From: Acidobacteriota bacterium
Lineage (GTDB): Bacteria > Acidobacteriota > Vicinamibacteria > Vicinamibacterales > JAKQTR01
Length of the DNA: 64,000 nt
Direction of reading: 5' to 3'
Assembly: GCA_026393755.1 (NCBI GenBank)
Contig: JAPKZO010000028.1
Span: 124,001-188,000 of the forward strand
In this document: in pieces, positions 18,166-25,742 of the stretch
Position numbering within the stretch: the stretch's first letter is position 1
Layout: each line of letters starts with the position of its first letter
Translations under genes and position numbers: made by a program
Notes under the pieces: model-generated
Databases searched by the model: none
Seen by the model: only the letters and a program-made list of their open reading frames with translations
What the model was told of the DNA's origin: nothing

Positions 18166-19292
18166 TACCTGAGCGTCTTTCTAGACCGCATGGTGGCCAG
18201 TGTGAGCACGGTCACTCCCCACGCCAGCATCATCAGCGCGTCCGGCCAGAACGATTCCAATCCAACGCCCTTCAGGAAGATCCCGCGGACGATGACCAGG
18301 AAGTACCTGAGCGGAATCAGGTACGTGAGGGGCTGAATGACGCGGGGCATGTTCTCGATTGGAAAGATGAACCCGGACAGGTAGATCATCGGAACGACGA
18401 AGAAGAACACCGCCGTCATCATGGCCTGCTGCTGCGTCGCCGAGATGGTCGATACGAGCAGCCCGAGGCTCAGCGTGCACAACAGGTAGACCAGTGACAG
18501 CCCGAACAGCAGGGCGAAACTGCCCCGCAGCGGAATCTGAAACCACAGCACGGTCACCGCCACGACCAGGAACACCTGAATGACGCCAATCAGCCCGAAA
18601 GGCAGCAGCTTGCCGACGGTCAACTCCCATCGGCGAAGCGGCGTGACGTTGAGCTGTTCCAGCGTGCCCAGTTCCTTCTCCCGCACAATCGCCACGGCGC
18701 CGAGCACCGTCGTCGTGATCATCAACAGCAGTGCCAGCACGCCCGGTACCATGAACCACTGGCTCAGCAGTTGAGGGTTGAACCAGACGCGTGTGCGGGC
18801 CTCAATTGAGCCGACGGGCAGCACGACTCCGCCGGCACCCAGTCTCGACAGCGCCACGTCAACGGCCTTCTCCGCGATCAGGCTGGTGGCGTAAGCCAAT
18901 CCGACCGTAGCCGAATTCGAATCCGTGCCGTCGGCGATCACCTGCACGGTCACTGGAATGCCGTCGGCGATGTCCCGCCCGTAGCCGGCCGGAATTGATA
19001 CGGCCATCCACGCGGTGCGGTGCTGCAGCGCGTCATCAACATCCTGGTGCCGCGACGTCACGCCAGTCACGCTGAAGTACGGCGAGCCCTCGAACCGACC
19101 GATCAGATCGCGGCTGGCCACCGTTCGGTCCGCGTCGACGACCATCATGGGCACGTTCTTGACGTCCGTGGTCGCCGCATAGCCGAGGATCCCGAGCTGA
19201 AACACTGGTGCGATCAGCAGCACGCGCAGCATGCGAGGGTTGCGCTTGATCTCCTGGAATTCCTTGCGGATGAGAAAGCCGAGCCGTCGCAT
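18165..19292 (-). CDS. ABC-2 type permease (YbhR/YbhS-like), second of a pair
   Basis: This 375-residue protein has an N-terminal membrane segment (RVLLIAPVFQLGILGYAAT), a large periplasmic loop (about residues 35-175), then five hydrophobic segments, the plan of ABC-2 permeases of the YbhS/YbhR/DrrB family. The motif REKELGTLEQLNVTPLRRWE is the cytoplasmic coupling segment that meets the ATPase. It follows the other permease after 1 nt, so the two probably form a heterodimeric channel in the inner membrane energised by the ATPase(s) encoded upstream. Confidence 0.9.
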   Translation of the reverse strand: MRRLGFLIRKEFQEIKRNPRMLRVLLIAPVFQLGILGYAATTDVKNVPMMVVDADRTVASRDLIGRFEGSPYFSVTGVTSRHQDVDDALQHRTAWMAVSIPAGYGRDIADGIPVTVQVIADGTDSNSATVGLAYATSLIAEKAVDVALSRLGAGGVVLPVGSIEARTRVWFNPQLLSQWFMVPGVLALLLMITTTVLGAVAIVREKELGTLEQLNVTPLRRWELTVGKLLPFGLIGVIQVFLVVAVTVLWFQIPLRGSFALLFGLSLVYLLCTLSLGLLVSTISATQQQAMMTAVFFFVVPMIYLSGFIFPIENMPRVIQPLTYLIPLRYFLVIVRGIFLKGVGLESFWPDALMMLAWGVTVLTLATMRSRKTLR

Positions 19293-19293
19293 C

Positions 19294-20412
19294 TCAGACC
19301 TTCTCCTTTCCGAGTCGCACCGAGGCCAGCCCGAGCACGCCTACGGCATATACGCCAAGCGCCACCAGTTGCGTGCTGACGACGTGCAGGTCGACGCCCT
19401 TCAAGACGATGGCTCGCAGCGCGGCGAGAAAGTAGCGGGCGGGCACGACGTACGTGATGGCCCGAATTGGCGCGGGCATGCTGGCGATGGGAAAGATGAA
19501 GCCGGACAGAATGATGGTCGGCAGCATCGAGATCAGCAGGCTGACCTGAAACGCGAGCGATTGGGAATCGACCAGCGTAGACACCAGCAGCCCGGTGCCC
19601 AGCGCGCCAACCAGGAACAGCGACACCGCAAACAGCAGGAGCAGCCACGATCCCCGCATCGGCAGCCCGAACAGCAGCATCGCGGCCGCAATGATGAAGA
19701 ACGCCGACACCAGCGAAATCGCGAAGTACGGAATCGTCTTGCCGACCACGTACGACACGTTGCTGATCGGGGCCATCCGCACCTGTTCCCACGTGCCACG
19801 TTCCTTTTCGCGCACGATCGACATCGATGTGGACACGACACTGCTGATCATCACGATGAACCCGATCAGGCCCGGCACCAGGAACAGCGTGCTGGTGAGT
19901 TCGGGGTTGTACCAGATGCGCGGCTCGGCGGAGATCGGCGGCTGCAGACGGCCCCCGGTGATGATCTCCAGTTGAAGTTGCGCGGACACGCCGCGAACGA
20001 TCGCCTGCGCGTACCCGAATACCGTGGTTGCCGTGTTGGCGTTGTCGCCGTTGATCAGCACCTGCACCTGCGCGACGCGGCCGGACCTCAGGTCGCGGCT
20101 CATGCCCTCCGGAATGACCAGCGCCGCGCGGATCTCGCCGCGGTCCATGAGCCGCTCGATGTCGGTCATCGAGGTCACGGTGGCAACGATGTCGAAGAAC
20201 GTCGAGTGGGTGAACGACGAGATCAGCTCCCGGCTGTCGGGATTGTGCTCGCGATCCATCACGGCCAGCCGGATGTGCCGGATATCGAAGTTGAGGGCGT
20301 ATCCGTAGAGCCCGAGGAAGAAGGCGGGGACAAACAGCAGAATCATCAGGGTGCGCCCGTCGCGCACGATCTGCCAGAACTCCTTGCGGCCGACAGCCAG
20401 GGCCTTTCTCAT
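19294..20412 (-). CDS. ABC-2 type permease (YbhS/YbhR-like), first of a pair
   Basis: This 372-residue protein has the same topology as its downstream partner: a first membrane segment (LMILLFVPAFFLGLYGYAL), a periplasmic loop to about residue 170, then five membrane segments. The coupling helix motif REKERGTWEQVRMAPISNVS is conserved. Its ATG overlaps the stop of the ATPase gene by 4 nt (ATGA). Similarity to the next gene suggests an old duplication. Exported substrate unknown; homologous systems move drugs, cations or lipids. Confidence 0.9.
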   Translation of the reverse strand: MRKALAVGRKEFWQIVRDGRTLMILLFVPAFFLGLYGYALNFDIRHIRLAVMDREHNPDSRELISSFTHSTFFDIVATVTSMTDIERLMDRGEIRAALVIPEGMSRDLRSGRVAQVQVLINGDNANTATTVFGYAQAIVRGVSAQLQLEIITGGRLQPPISAEPRIWYNPELTSTLFLVPGLIGFIVMISSVVSTSMSIVREKERGTWEQVRMAPISNVSYVVGKTIPYFAISLVSAFFIIAAAMLLFGLPMRGSWLLLLFAVSLFLVGALGTGLLVSTLVDSQSLAFQVSLLISMLPTIILSGFIFPIASMPAPIRAITYVVPARYFLAALRAIVLKGVDLHVVSTQLVALGVYAVGVLGLASVRLGKEKV

Positions 20413-21344
20413 GCCGGGCCTCCGCCTGCGCGTTCGACCACGTCCATGAACACGTCCTCGAGCGACGGCTGCACGAACTCAATGGAGTCGGTCTTCAGGC
20501 CCAGCTCGGCGAACCGATCCACGAGCGGCTGCGTGTCGCGCTTGCCCGGCCGGAGCCACACGTGAAGGGCGGTGCCGAACAGGCTCGTTTTCTCAACCGA
20601 CGGAACCGCGTCCAACGCGCGCAGCGCCTCCATCGGCGAGGGCGTGCGCACTTCGACCACCGCGCGGTCGGCGAACACGCCCTTCAGTTCGTGAACGGTG
20701 CCGAGCGCGGCAATCCGGCCGGCCTGCATCAGCGCCAGGCGGTGACAGTGTTCGGCTTCGTCGAGGTAGTGCGTGGTCACGAATACCGTCACGCCGCCTT
20801 GTGACAGTTGATGGATGAGCGCCCAGAACTGGCGGCGCGACACCGGGTCGACGCCGCCCGTGGGCTCGTCAAGGAAGAGGATGGGCGGTTCGTGGAGAAT
20901 CGCGCATCCGAGCGCCAGCCGTTGCCGCCATCCGCCGGCCAGGTCGCGGGCGAGCGTGCGTTCCCGGCCGTGCAGACCGGCCATCTCCAGCACAAAGTCC
21001 CGGCGCCGGGCGATGGCTTGGTCATCGAGACCGTAGAGGCCGCCGAAGAACGTGATGTTCTCCTCGACCGTCAGCAGTTCATAGAGCGAGAACCGCTGCG
21101 ACATGTACCCGATCCGGCGCTTGACGTTTTCCGGGTCGCGGCCGACGTCGATGCCGCCGACCAGAGCCGTGCCGGAAGTTGGTTTGAGCAGTCCGCACAG
21201 CATCCGGATCGTCGTGGATTTGCCCGCGCCGTTGGCGCCGAGGAACCCGAAGATCTCACCCTGTGCGACGTCGAACGACACGTGGTCCACGGCCACGAAT
21301 GCGCCGAAGCGCCGTGTGAGATCGCGAACCGTGACAGCCGGCAT
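20409..21344 (-). CDS. ABC transporter ATP-binding protein (efflux), permease-linked
   Basis: This 311-residue ATPase has Walker A GANGAGKST, signature LAGGWRQRLALGCA, Walker B ILFLDEPTGGVDP and a switch His in VTTHYLDEAEHC. The C-terminal ~80 residues (DRAVVEVRTPSPMEALRALD...) form the extra domain of DrrA/YbhF-type exporters. In E. coli YbhF two such ATPase domains are fused; here they are separate genes (this one and 22806-23732). The palindromic repeat block 21368-21424 begins 24 bp upstream of this ATG and separates the gene from tolC-like 21432-22799. Other cluster junctions are only a few nucleotides apart. Confidence 0.92.
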   Translation of the reverse strand: MPAVTVRDLTRRFGAFVAVDHVSFDVAQGEIFGFLGANGAGKSTTIRMLCGLLKPTSGTALVGGIDVGRDPENVKRRIGYMSQRFSLYELLTVEENITFFGGLYGLDDQAIARRRDFVLEMAGLHGRERTLARDLAGGWRQRLALGCAILHEPPILFLDEPTGGVDPVSRRQFWALIHQLSQGGVTVFVTTHYLDEAEHCHRLALMQAGRIAALGTVHELKGVFADRAVVEVRTPSPMEALRALDAVPSVEKTSLFGTALHVWLRPGKRDTQPLVDRFAELGLKTDSIEFVQPSLEDVFMDVVERAGGGPA

Positions 21345-21367
21345 CCAGTGATCCCCTACACCAAGCC

Positions 21368-21424
21368 AATTACTCCCGGAGTAATTGTTCCCGAACGTTC
21401 GGGAACAATCACTCCGGGAGTGGT
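21368..21424. repeat. Composite palindromic repeat: 19-bp element, perfect 20-bp palindrome, inverted 19-bp element
   Basis: The left part AATTACTCCCGGAGTAATT (21368-21386) has perfect 9-bp arms around one C. The centre GTTCCCGAACGTTCGGGAAC (21387-21406) is a perfect 20-bp palindrome. The right part AATCACTCCGGGAGTGGT (21407-21424) is the same element inverted. The whole 57 bp is a near-symmetric structure about 21396/21397. It lies between the tolC-like and ATPase genes of the efflux cluster. The 19-bp element recurs at 37864-37972 and 44635-44729. It could be an operator, an intra-operon RNA hairpin, or a REP-like element. Confidence 0.85.
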
Positions 21425-21431
21425 CGTCCGA

Positions 21432-22799
21432 TCAACGGCCGATTGTGCGATCGAGCCTGGCCTGGGCCAGCTTGACCGCCGCCAGCGTGCGCGTGCGGTC
21501 GAGCTTCGCGCCGAGCAGCGCCTGCTGCGCGTCGAGCACGTCCGTGTTCGACGCGAGGCCGGCCTTGAAGCGCTCGGCGACAACGCGCCTCGCCTCGGTG
21601 GCGCTCGCCACCTCGGCGGTGGCCGCGCCAATCGACGCCACGGCTGAGGTCAAATCGAGCTGCCGCTGCCGCACGTCGAAGTCGAGCACGGCGTCGGACT
21701 CGGCCAGCCGCTGCTGTGCGGCTCGCTCGGCGGCGCTGACCTGCGCCACTTCGGCTTTGACTCGTCCCGCGTCCCACAACAGCCACGCGACGTTGACGCC
21801 GACGTCCCACGACTCGTTCCATGCGCCCGCGCGCGGGAAGATCCTCGGGTTGGGGCGGGCGTAATCGACGCCGCCGCCCACCGACACGACAGGCTTCGAC
21901 GCAGCCGCAGCCGCCGTGCGTTGCTGGCCGACACCCTCGGCGCGAAATTGCAGGGCCTGACGCTCGGGACGGTCCTTCCTGGCCTCGGCCAGCAGTTGGT
22001 CGAACGGCGGAATGCCCGGCGGCGGTCCGTCGAGCGCTGCGGCAAGATCGATGCGGACGGTCGGCCCAAGGCCCGTTGCCCGCCGCAGGTCGGCATCGGC
22101 GACGTCGCGGGCGTTCCGCACTTCAATCAGCAGCACCTGCTGGCGCGAACGGTTCGTCTCGGCGGTCAGGACGTCATTGGGCGCGACCAGCCCGACGGCC
22201 AGCATGTTGCGCACATCCTGGAGGTGGGCCTCGACCAGCTTCAGGGCTTCTTCAACGACCTTGACCGACTCGCTCGCGGTCACCAGCGTCCAGAACGCGC
22301 GCGCGGCATCGAGCCGGATGTCGGCCCGCACCGTGGCCACGTCCTTCCCCGCAGCGTCCTGCTCGGCCTGCGCCGCTCGACCGAGTGCCGCCAGCCGCCC
22401 GGACGTGTAGACGGGCCACTGCACATCGAGACGCGTTCGCCAGTTGTCCGGCAGGTCGGGATAGATCACGCGCGGCGGCGTGCCGGGAATCTGAATCGCA
22501 AACTCGTCGACATGATTGGTCCGGGTATACCCGCCAAGCAGATTGAGAATGGGCTTGCCGGCGCTCGCCCGAACGGCGGCACCCGCCTTGGCCGCGTCTT
22601 CGCGCGCCTCGAAATCACCGAGGCGATGACTGGCCTTGAGCGCCAACTCGATCGCATCAGCCACCGTCAGACGGACGGAGTCCGGTGCGCCTGCCGTCCC
22701 GGCGGTCTGCGCCCGCCCGCTCGCGGCGCAGGCCAGCATCATCGCGGCCAGCGTGCCGGTGACACAGACAATCTGACTTGTTCTGTTTCTCATGGTCAT
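21432..22799 (-). CDS. TolC family outer-membrane efflux protein
   Basis: This 455-residue protein has a signal peptide (IVCVTGTLAAMMLACAASGR) and two tandem TolC/OEP repeats of long helices with Ala/Gln/Asp-rich heptads (for example AAQAEQDAAGKDVATVRADI and TAEVASATEARRVVAERFKA). Length is typical. It forms the trimeric outer-membrane duct of a tripartite pump and lies between the two ATPase genes. Two adjacent starts exist, 22799 and 22793. The second has AGGA at proper spacing; the first overlaps it in frame. Confidence 0.92.
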   Translation of the reverse strand: MTMRNRTSQIVCVTGTLAAMMLACAASGRAQTAGTAGAPDSVRLTVADAIELALKASHRLGDFEAREDAAKAGAAVRASAGKPILNLLGGYTRTNHVDEFAIQIPGTPPRVIYPDLPDNWRTRLDVQWPVYTSGRLAALGRAAQAEQDAAGKDVATVRADIRLDAARAFWTLVTASESVKVVEEALKLVEAHLQDVRNMLAVGLVAPNDVLTAETNRSRQQVLLIEVRNARDVADADLRRATGLGPTVRIDLAAALDGPPPGIPPFDQLLAEARKDRPERQALQFRAEGVGQQRTAAAAASKPVVSVGGGVDYARPNPRIFPRAGAWNESWDVGVNVAWLLWDAGRVKAEVAQVSAAERAAQQRLAESDAVLDFDVRQRQLDLTSAVASIGAATAEVASATEARRVVAERFKAGLASNTDVLDAQQALLGAKLDRTRTLAAVKLAQARLDRTIGR

Positions 22800-22805
22800 C
22801 CTGCG

Positions 22806-23732
22806 TTATTGCGCGCGAGTCACGCGGTCGATGAACACATCCTCGAGGCTGGTCGCCACCACGCGGAGGCTGGTGACCTCGACACCGGCCCGTTGGAGCG
22901 CCCCGCCCATCCGCGCGACCGCCGCTTCTCCCTGGCCCTTCTCCAGCCGTGCGTGCAGGCGTTCGCCAAACGTCTGGACGTCCCGCACGCCCGCATCCTG
23001 CTGCACGACGGCCAGGGCCTTCTCCTGCGGCTCGGCAATCACCTCCACGATCTCGCCCGGGAAGGTGGCGCGAATCGCCGACGGATGGTCGAGCGCCAGC
23101 ACGAGCCCCTCGCTCATCAGCGCCACACGCGAGCAACGCTCGGCTTCGTCCAGATACGGCGTCGCCATGAAGATCGTGATGCCCTGCGACAGGAACTCCG
23201 ACAGCAGCCGCCAGAACTCGCGGCGCGACACGGGATCGACTCCCGTCGTCGGTTCGTCGAGCAGCACGACATTGGGCTCGTGCACCAGCGTGCAGGCCAG
23301 CGCGAGCTTCTGCTTCATACCGCCCGACAGCTGGTCGGCGAGCCGATTCCGGAACCTGGTCAACTGCATCATGTCGAGCAGCCGGGTGCGCCGCGCCTGG
23401 TAGCCCTTCACGCCGTGGATCTCCGCGAAGAACGCGATGTTCTCGTCGATGGTGAGATCGCCGTAGAGGCTGAAACGCTGGGAGAAATAGCCGACCGTGC
23501 GGGTGATCGCGTGATGCTGCGTGATCGGGTCCTTGCCGAGCACGGTGATGGTGCCGCCATCGGCGCGTAGCAGGCCACAGAGCAAGCGAATTGTCGTGGT
23601 CTTGCCGGCGCCGTCCGGACCAATCAGCCCGAACATCTCGCCCTTCCGGACGTCGAACGACACGCCGCCGACGGCCTCCACCTGGCCGAAGCGCTTCGTC
23701 ACGTGGTCAAGCGTGATGGCGGCGTCGCTCAT
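22806..23732 (-). CDS. ABC transporter ATP-binding protein (efflux), HlyD-linked
   Basis: This 308-residue ATPase has Walker A GPDGAGKTTT, signature LSGGMKQKLALACT and Walker B VVLLDEPTTGVDP. The position after Walker B reads ATPYLDEAERC, with Pro where the switch His normally sits (TxHY/TxHD), whereas the partner ATPase at 20409-21344 keeps His. This one may therefore be the less active half of an asymmetric pair, as often seen in heterodimeric ABC exporters. ATG at 23732 is preferred over a TTG at 23747. It begins 21 nt after the HlyD-like gene and corresponds to one half of YbhF. Confidence 0.9.
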   Translation of the reverse strand: MSDAAITLDHVTKRFGQVEAVGGVSFDVRKGEMFGLIGPDGAGKTTTIRLLCGLLRADGGTITVLGKDPITQHHAITRTVGYFSQRFSLYGDLTIDENIAFFAEIHGVKGYQARRTRLLDMMQLTRFRNRLADQLSGGMKQKLALACTLVHEPNVVLLDEPTTGVDPVSRREFWRLLSEFLSQGITIFMATPYLDEAERCSRVALMSEGLVLALDHPSAIRATFPGEIVEVIAEPQEKALAVVQQDAGVRDVQTFGERLHARLEKGQGEAAVARMGGALQRAGVEVTSLRVVATSLEDVFIDRVTRAQ

Positions 23733-23753
23733 ACGGGTGTGCGGCAATCGCGG

Positions 23754-24794
23754 CTACTTCGCGAACAGGATCTCCGCCTCGACAGGCATGCCCTGCTTCA
23801 GCACGCCCTTGCGGTTGTCCACGCTCACCTTCAGCCGGAAGACCAGTTTCGATCGCTCGTCGGCGGTCTGAACATTGCGCGGCGTGAATTCGGCCTTGGC
23901 AGAGATAAACGTTATCTTGCCCTCGATGCCAGGCCCCCCGGCATCCGTGTAGAGCGTGACGGTCTGGCCCAGCGACACCTTGGGCACCAGGGGCTCGTCC
24001 AGGTACACGTTTGCCCACACGTTGTCGAGGTCGGCCATCACAACGAGCGGCACTCCCGGCGCGTGGAGTTCTCCCTGATCGACCATCTTCTGCGTGACCA
24101 AGCCGCTGATGGGCGCCAACACCGTCGCATCCTTGATGCCCTTATTGACGATCCCGATCTGGGCGTCGATGGAGGCAAGGCGCGCGCGGGCGGCCTCGAT
24201 CTCTTCGGGGCGGGCACCTGCCTTGAGCCGGTTGAGCGCCTCGGCCGAGGCGCGGACCCGCTGCTCGGCGCTCGTGACGCGTTTGCTGGCCATCTCTTTT
24301 CTGCTCGCCGCATCATCGCGCTGCTTCTCGACGCCTGAATTGGCGGCCATCAGCGACTCGAAGCGCTTGAGATCCCGGTCGGCAGCCATCAGATCTTCCC
24401 TGGCCGCGGCCAGATCGGCCTCACCGCCCGCACGCGTCGCCTCGGCCTGCCGGACATCCTCGACGCGCGCACCGGCGAGCAGCAGACGAAGTTGCGCGTC
24501 GGCGACCTCGCGATCCGCCTGCGCCCGCTTGAGGATCAGCAGCGCGTCGGCCGTGTCGATCTGCGCCACGACGCTGCCGGCGGCAACGCGGTCCCCCTCG
24601 GCCACCTTCAGGTCGAGCAGGCGGCCGCCGACTTCCGCGGACACCTGCACTTCGGTGGCCTCGACGTAACCCGACACGCGGACACGGTCGGCCGGTGCCT
24701 TCTTCGCGCACGACGGCCCGGTCAACAGGACGGCCGCGGCGGCGGCCCAGACGGTGGCGTGGCGCAGGATCTGGCGGTGCATAAACGGCGTCAT
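23754..24794 (-). CDS. HlyD/YbhG-type periplasmic membrane-fusion lipoprotein
   Basis: This protein of about 346 residues begins MTPFMHRQILRHATVWAAAA and has a lipobox ending at a Cys (LLTGPSCAKK), so it is probably lipid-anchored to the inner membrane. The barrel-sandwich half-motif (VSGYVEATEVQVSAEVGGRL) and its partner (LAPISGLVTQKMVDQGELHA) flank a long helical hairpin (residues ~100-210). This adaptor joins the ABC permeases to the TolC-like duct. ATG 24794 is supported by GGAG 8 nt upstream; a longer frame would overlap the divergent gene. It is the first gene of the efflux operon. Confidence 0.9.
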   Translation of the reverse strand: MTPFMHRQILRHATVWAAAAAVLLTGPSCAKKAPADRVRVSGYVEATEVQVSAEVGGRLLDLKVAEGDRVAAGSVVAQIDTADALLILKRAQADREVADAQLRLLLAGARVEDVRQAEATRAGGEADLAAAREDLMAADRDLKRFESLMAANSGVEKQRDDAASRKEMASKRVTSAEQRVRASAEALNRLKAGARPEEIEAARARLASIDAQIGIVNKGIKDATVLAPISGLVTQKMVDQGELHAPGVPLVVMADLDNVWANVYLDEPLVPKVSLGQTVTLYTDAGGPGIEGKITFISAKAEFTPRNVQTADERSKLVFRLKVSVDNRKGVLKQGMPVEAEILFAK

Positions 24795-24812
24795 GGACGG
24801 TCTCCGTCTTGA

Positions 24813-24818
24813 TATTCT
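24813..24818 (+). promoter_or_regulatory. -10 box of a probable leaderless promoter (TIGR01777 gene)
   Basis: TATTCT ends 6 nt before the ATG at 24825 and no Shine-Dalgarno is visible. Only 30 bp separate this start codon from the divergent HlyD start at 24794, so the two promoters must overlap each other or the opposite genes. Confidence 0.5.
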
Positions 24819-24824
24819 GTACCG

Positions 24825-25742
24825 ATGCGAATCCTTGTCGCCGGCGGATCGGGCTTCCTTGGCAGCCATCTTACGACTGCCCTCACCGCCGCCGGCCACG
24901 ATGTCAGCATTCTCTCACGTCGGGCGAATCCGGGATCTGCAAGCCGCGCGACGGGCCCGCGGACGATCGCCTGGACACCCGATGGCTCAGCGGGTCTCTG
25001 GGCGAAGGCCTGCGGCCCGATCGACGCCATCTTTAACCTCGCCGGCGAGTCGATTGGCGACGGCCGATGGTCGCCGGCGCGCAAGGCCGCGCTCGTCGCC
25101 AGCCGCGTCAACGCCACCCGAACCCTCGTGCACTTCATCGATCGGGCATCGCCCCGGCCATCGCTGCTGATCAACGCGTCGGCGATTGGTTTCTACGGTG
25201 ATCGCGGCAACGACGTCCTGACCGAAGACGCCGGAGCCGGTTCAGACTTTCTCGCCTCGCTCTGCAATGACTGGGAAACCGAAGCGCGCCTGGCACAGAG
25301 CGGCGAAACCAGGGTCGTTCTGCTGCGCACCGGCCTCGTCCTCGACCCACGCGGCGGCGCGCTGGCCAAAATGCTGTTGCCGTTCAGGCTGTTCGCGGGA
25401 GGGCCGTTCGGATCGGGCCGCCAGTTTGTGTCGTGGATTCACCGCGACGACTGGGTGGCCCTTGCGGTGTGGCTGCTTGCTGCACAGAACGTCTCGGGTC
25501 CGGTCAATGCAACGGCGCCAGCCCCGGTGACCAATGCGGAGTTCGCTCGTACGCTCGGTCGCGCGCTGCGCCGACCGTCGTGGCTGCCCGCCCCGGCCTT
25601 CGCCCTGAGAGCGGCGCTCGGCGAGATGGCCGGCCCGCTGCTCCTGTTCAGCCAGCGCGTCATGCCCGAGCGCGCGATCAGCGCCGGGTTTTCGTTCAGG
25701 TACGCCACGCTGGAGCGCGCGTTGTCGAATCTGCTCACTTGA
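24825..25742 (+). CDS. TIGR01777 family NAD(P)-dependent epimerase/SDR39U1-like protein
   Basis: This 305-residue extended-type SDR has the N-terminal nucleotide motif GGSGFLGSHL (residues 7-16), followed by FNLAGESIGDGRWSPARKAA, which is typical of TIGR01777 (NLAGExI...RW), INASAIGFYGDRGNDVLTED and the C-terminal ALRRPSWLPAPAFALRAALGEM domain (DUF1731-like). E. coli YfcH is a homologue. The substrate is not established for the family. Its 3' end overlaps the convergent VWFA gene by 8 bp. Confidence 0.93.
   Translation: MRILVAGGSGFLGSHLTTALTAAGHDVSILSRRANPGSASRATGPRTIAWTPDGSAGLWAKACGPIDAIFNLAGESIGDGRWSPARKAALVASRVNATRTLVHFIDRASPRPSLLINASAIGFYGDRGNDVLTEDAGAGSDFLASLCNDWETEARLAQSGETRVVLLRTGLVLDPRGGALAKMLLPFRLFAGGPFGSGRQFVSWIHRDDWVALAVWLLAAQNVSGPVNATAPAPVTNAEFARTLGRALRRPSWLPAPAFALRAALGEMAGPLLLFSQRVMPERAISAGFSFRYATLERALSNLLT

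Noticed and set aside
19231-20565. 444-residue plus-strand open frame
   Set aside because: It is antisense to the two permease genes, rich in Arg/His/Gln as expected for a GC-rich shadow.
21921-23570. 549-residue plus-strand open frame
   Set aside because: It is antisense to the tolC-like and ATPase genes and has no recognisable motif.
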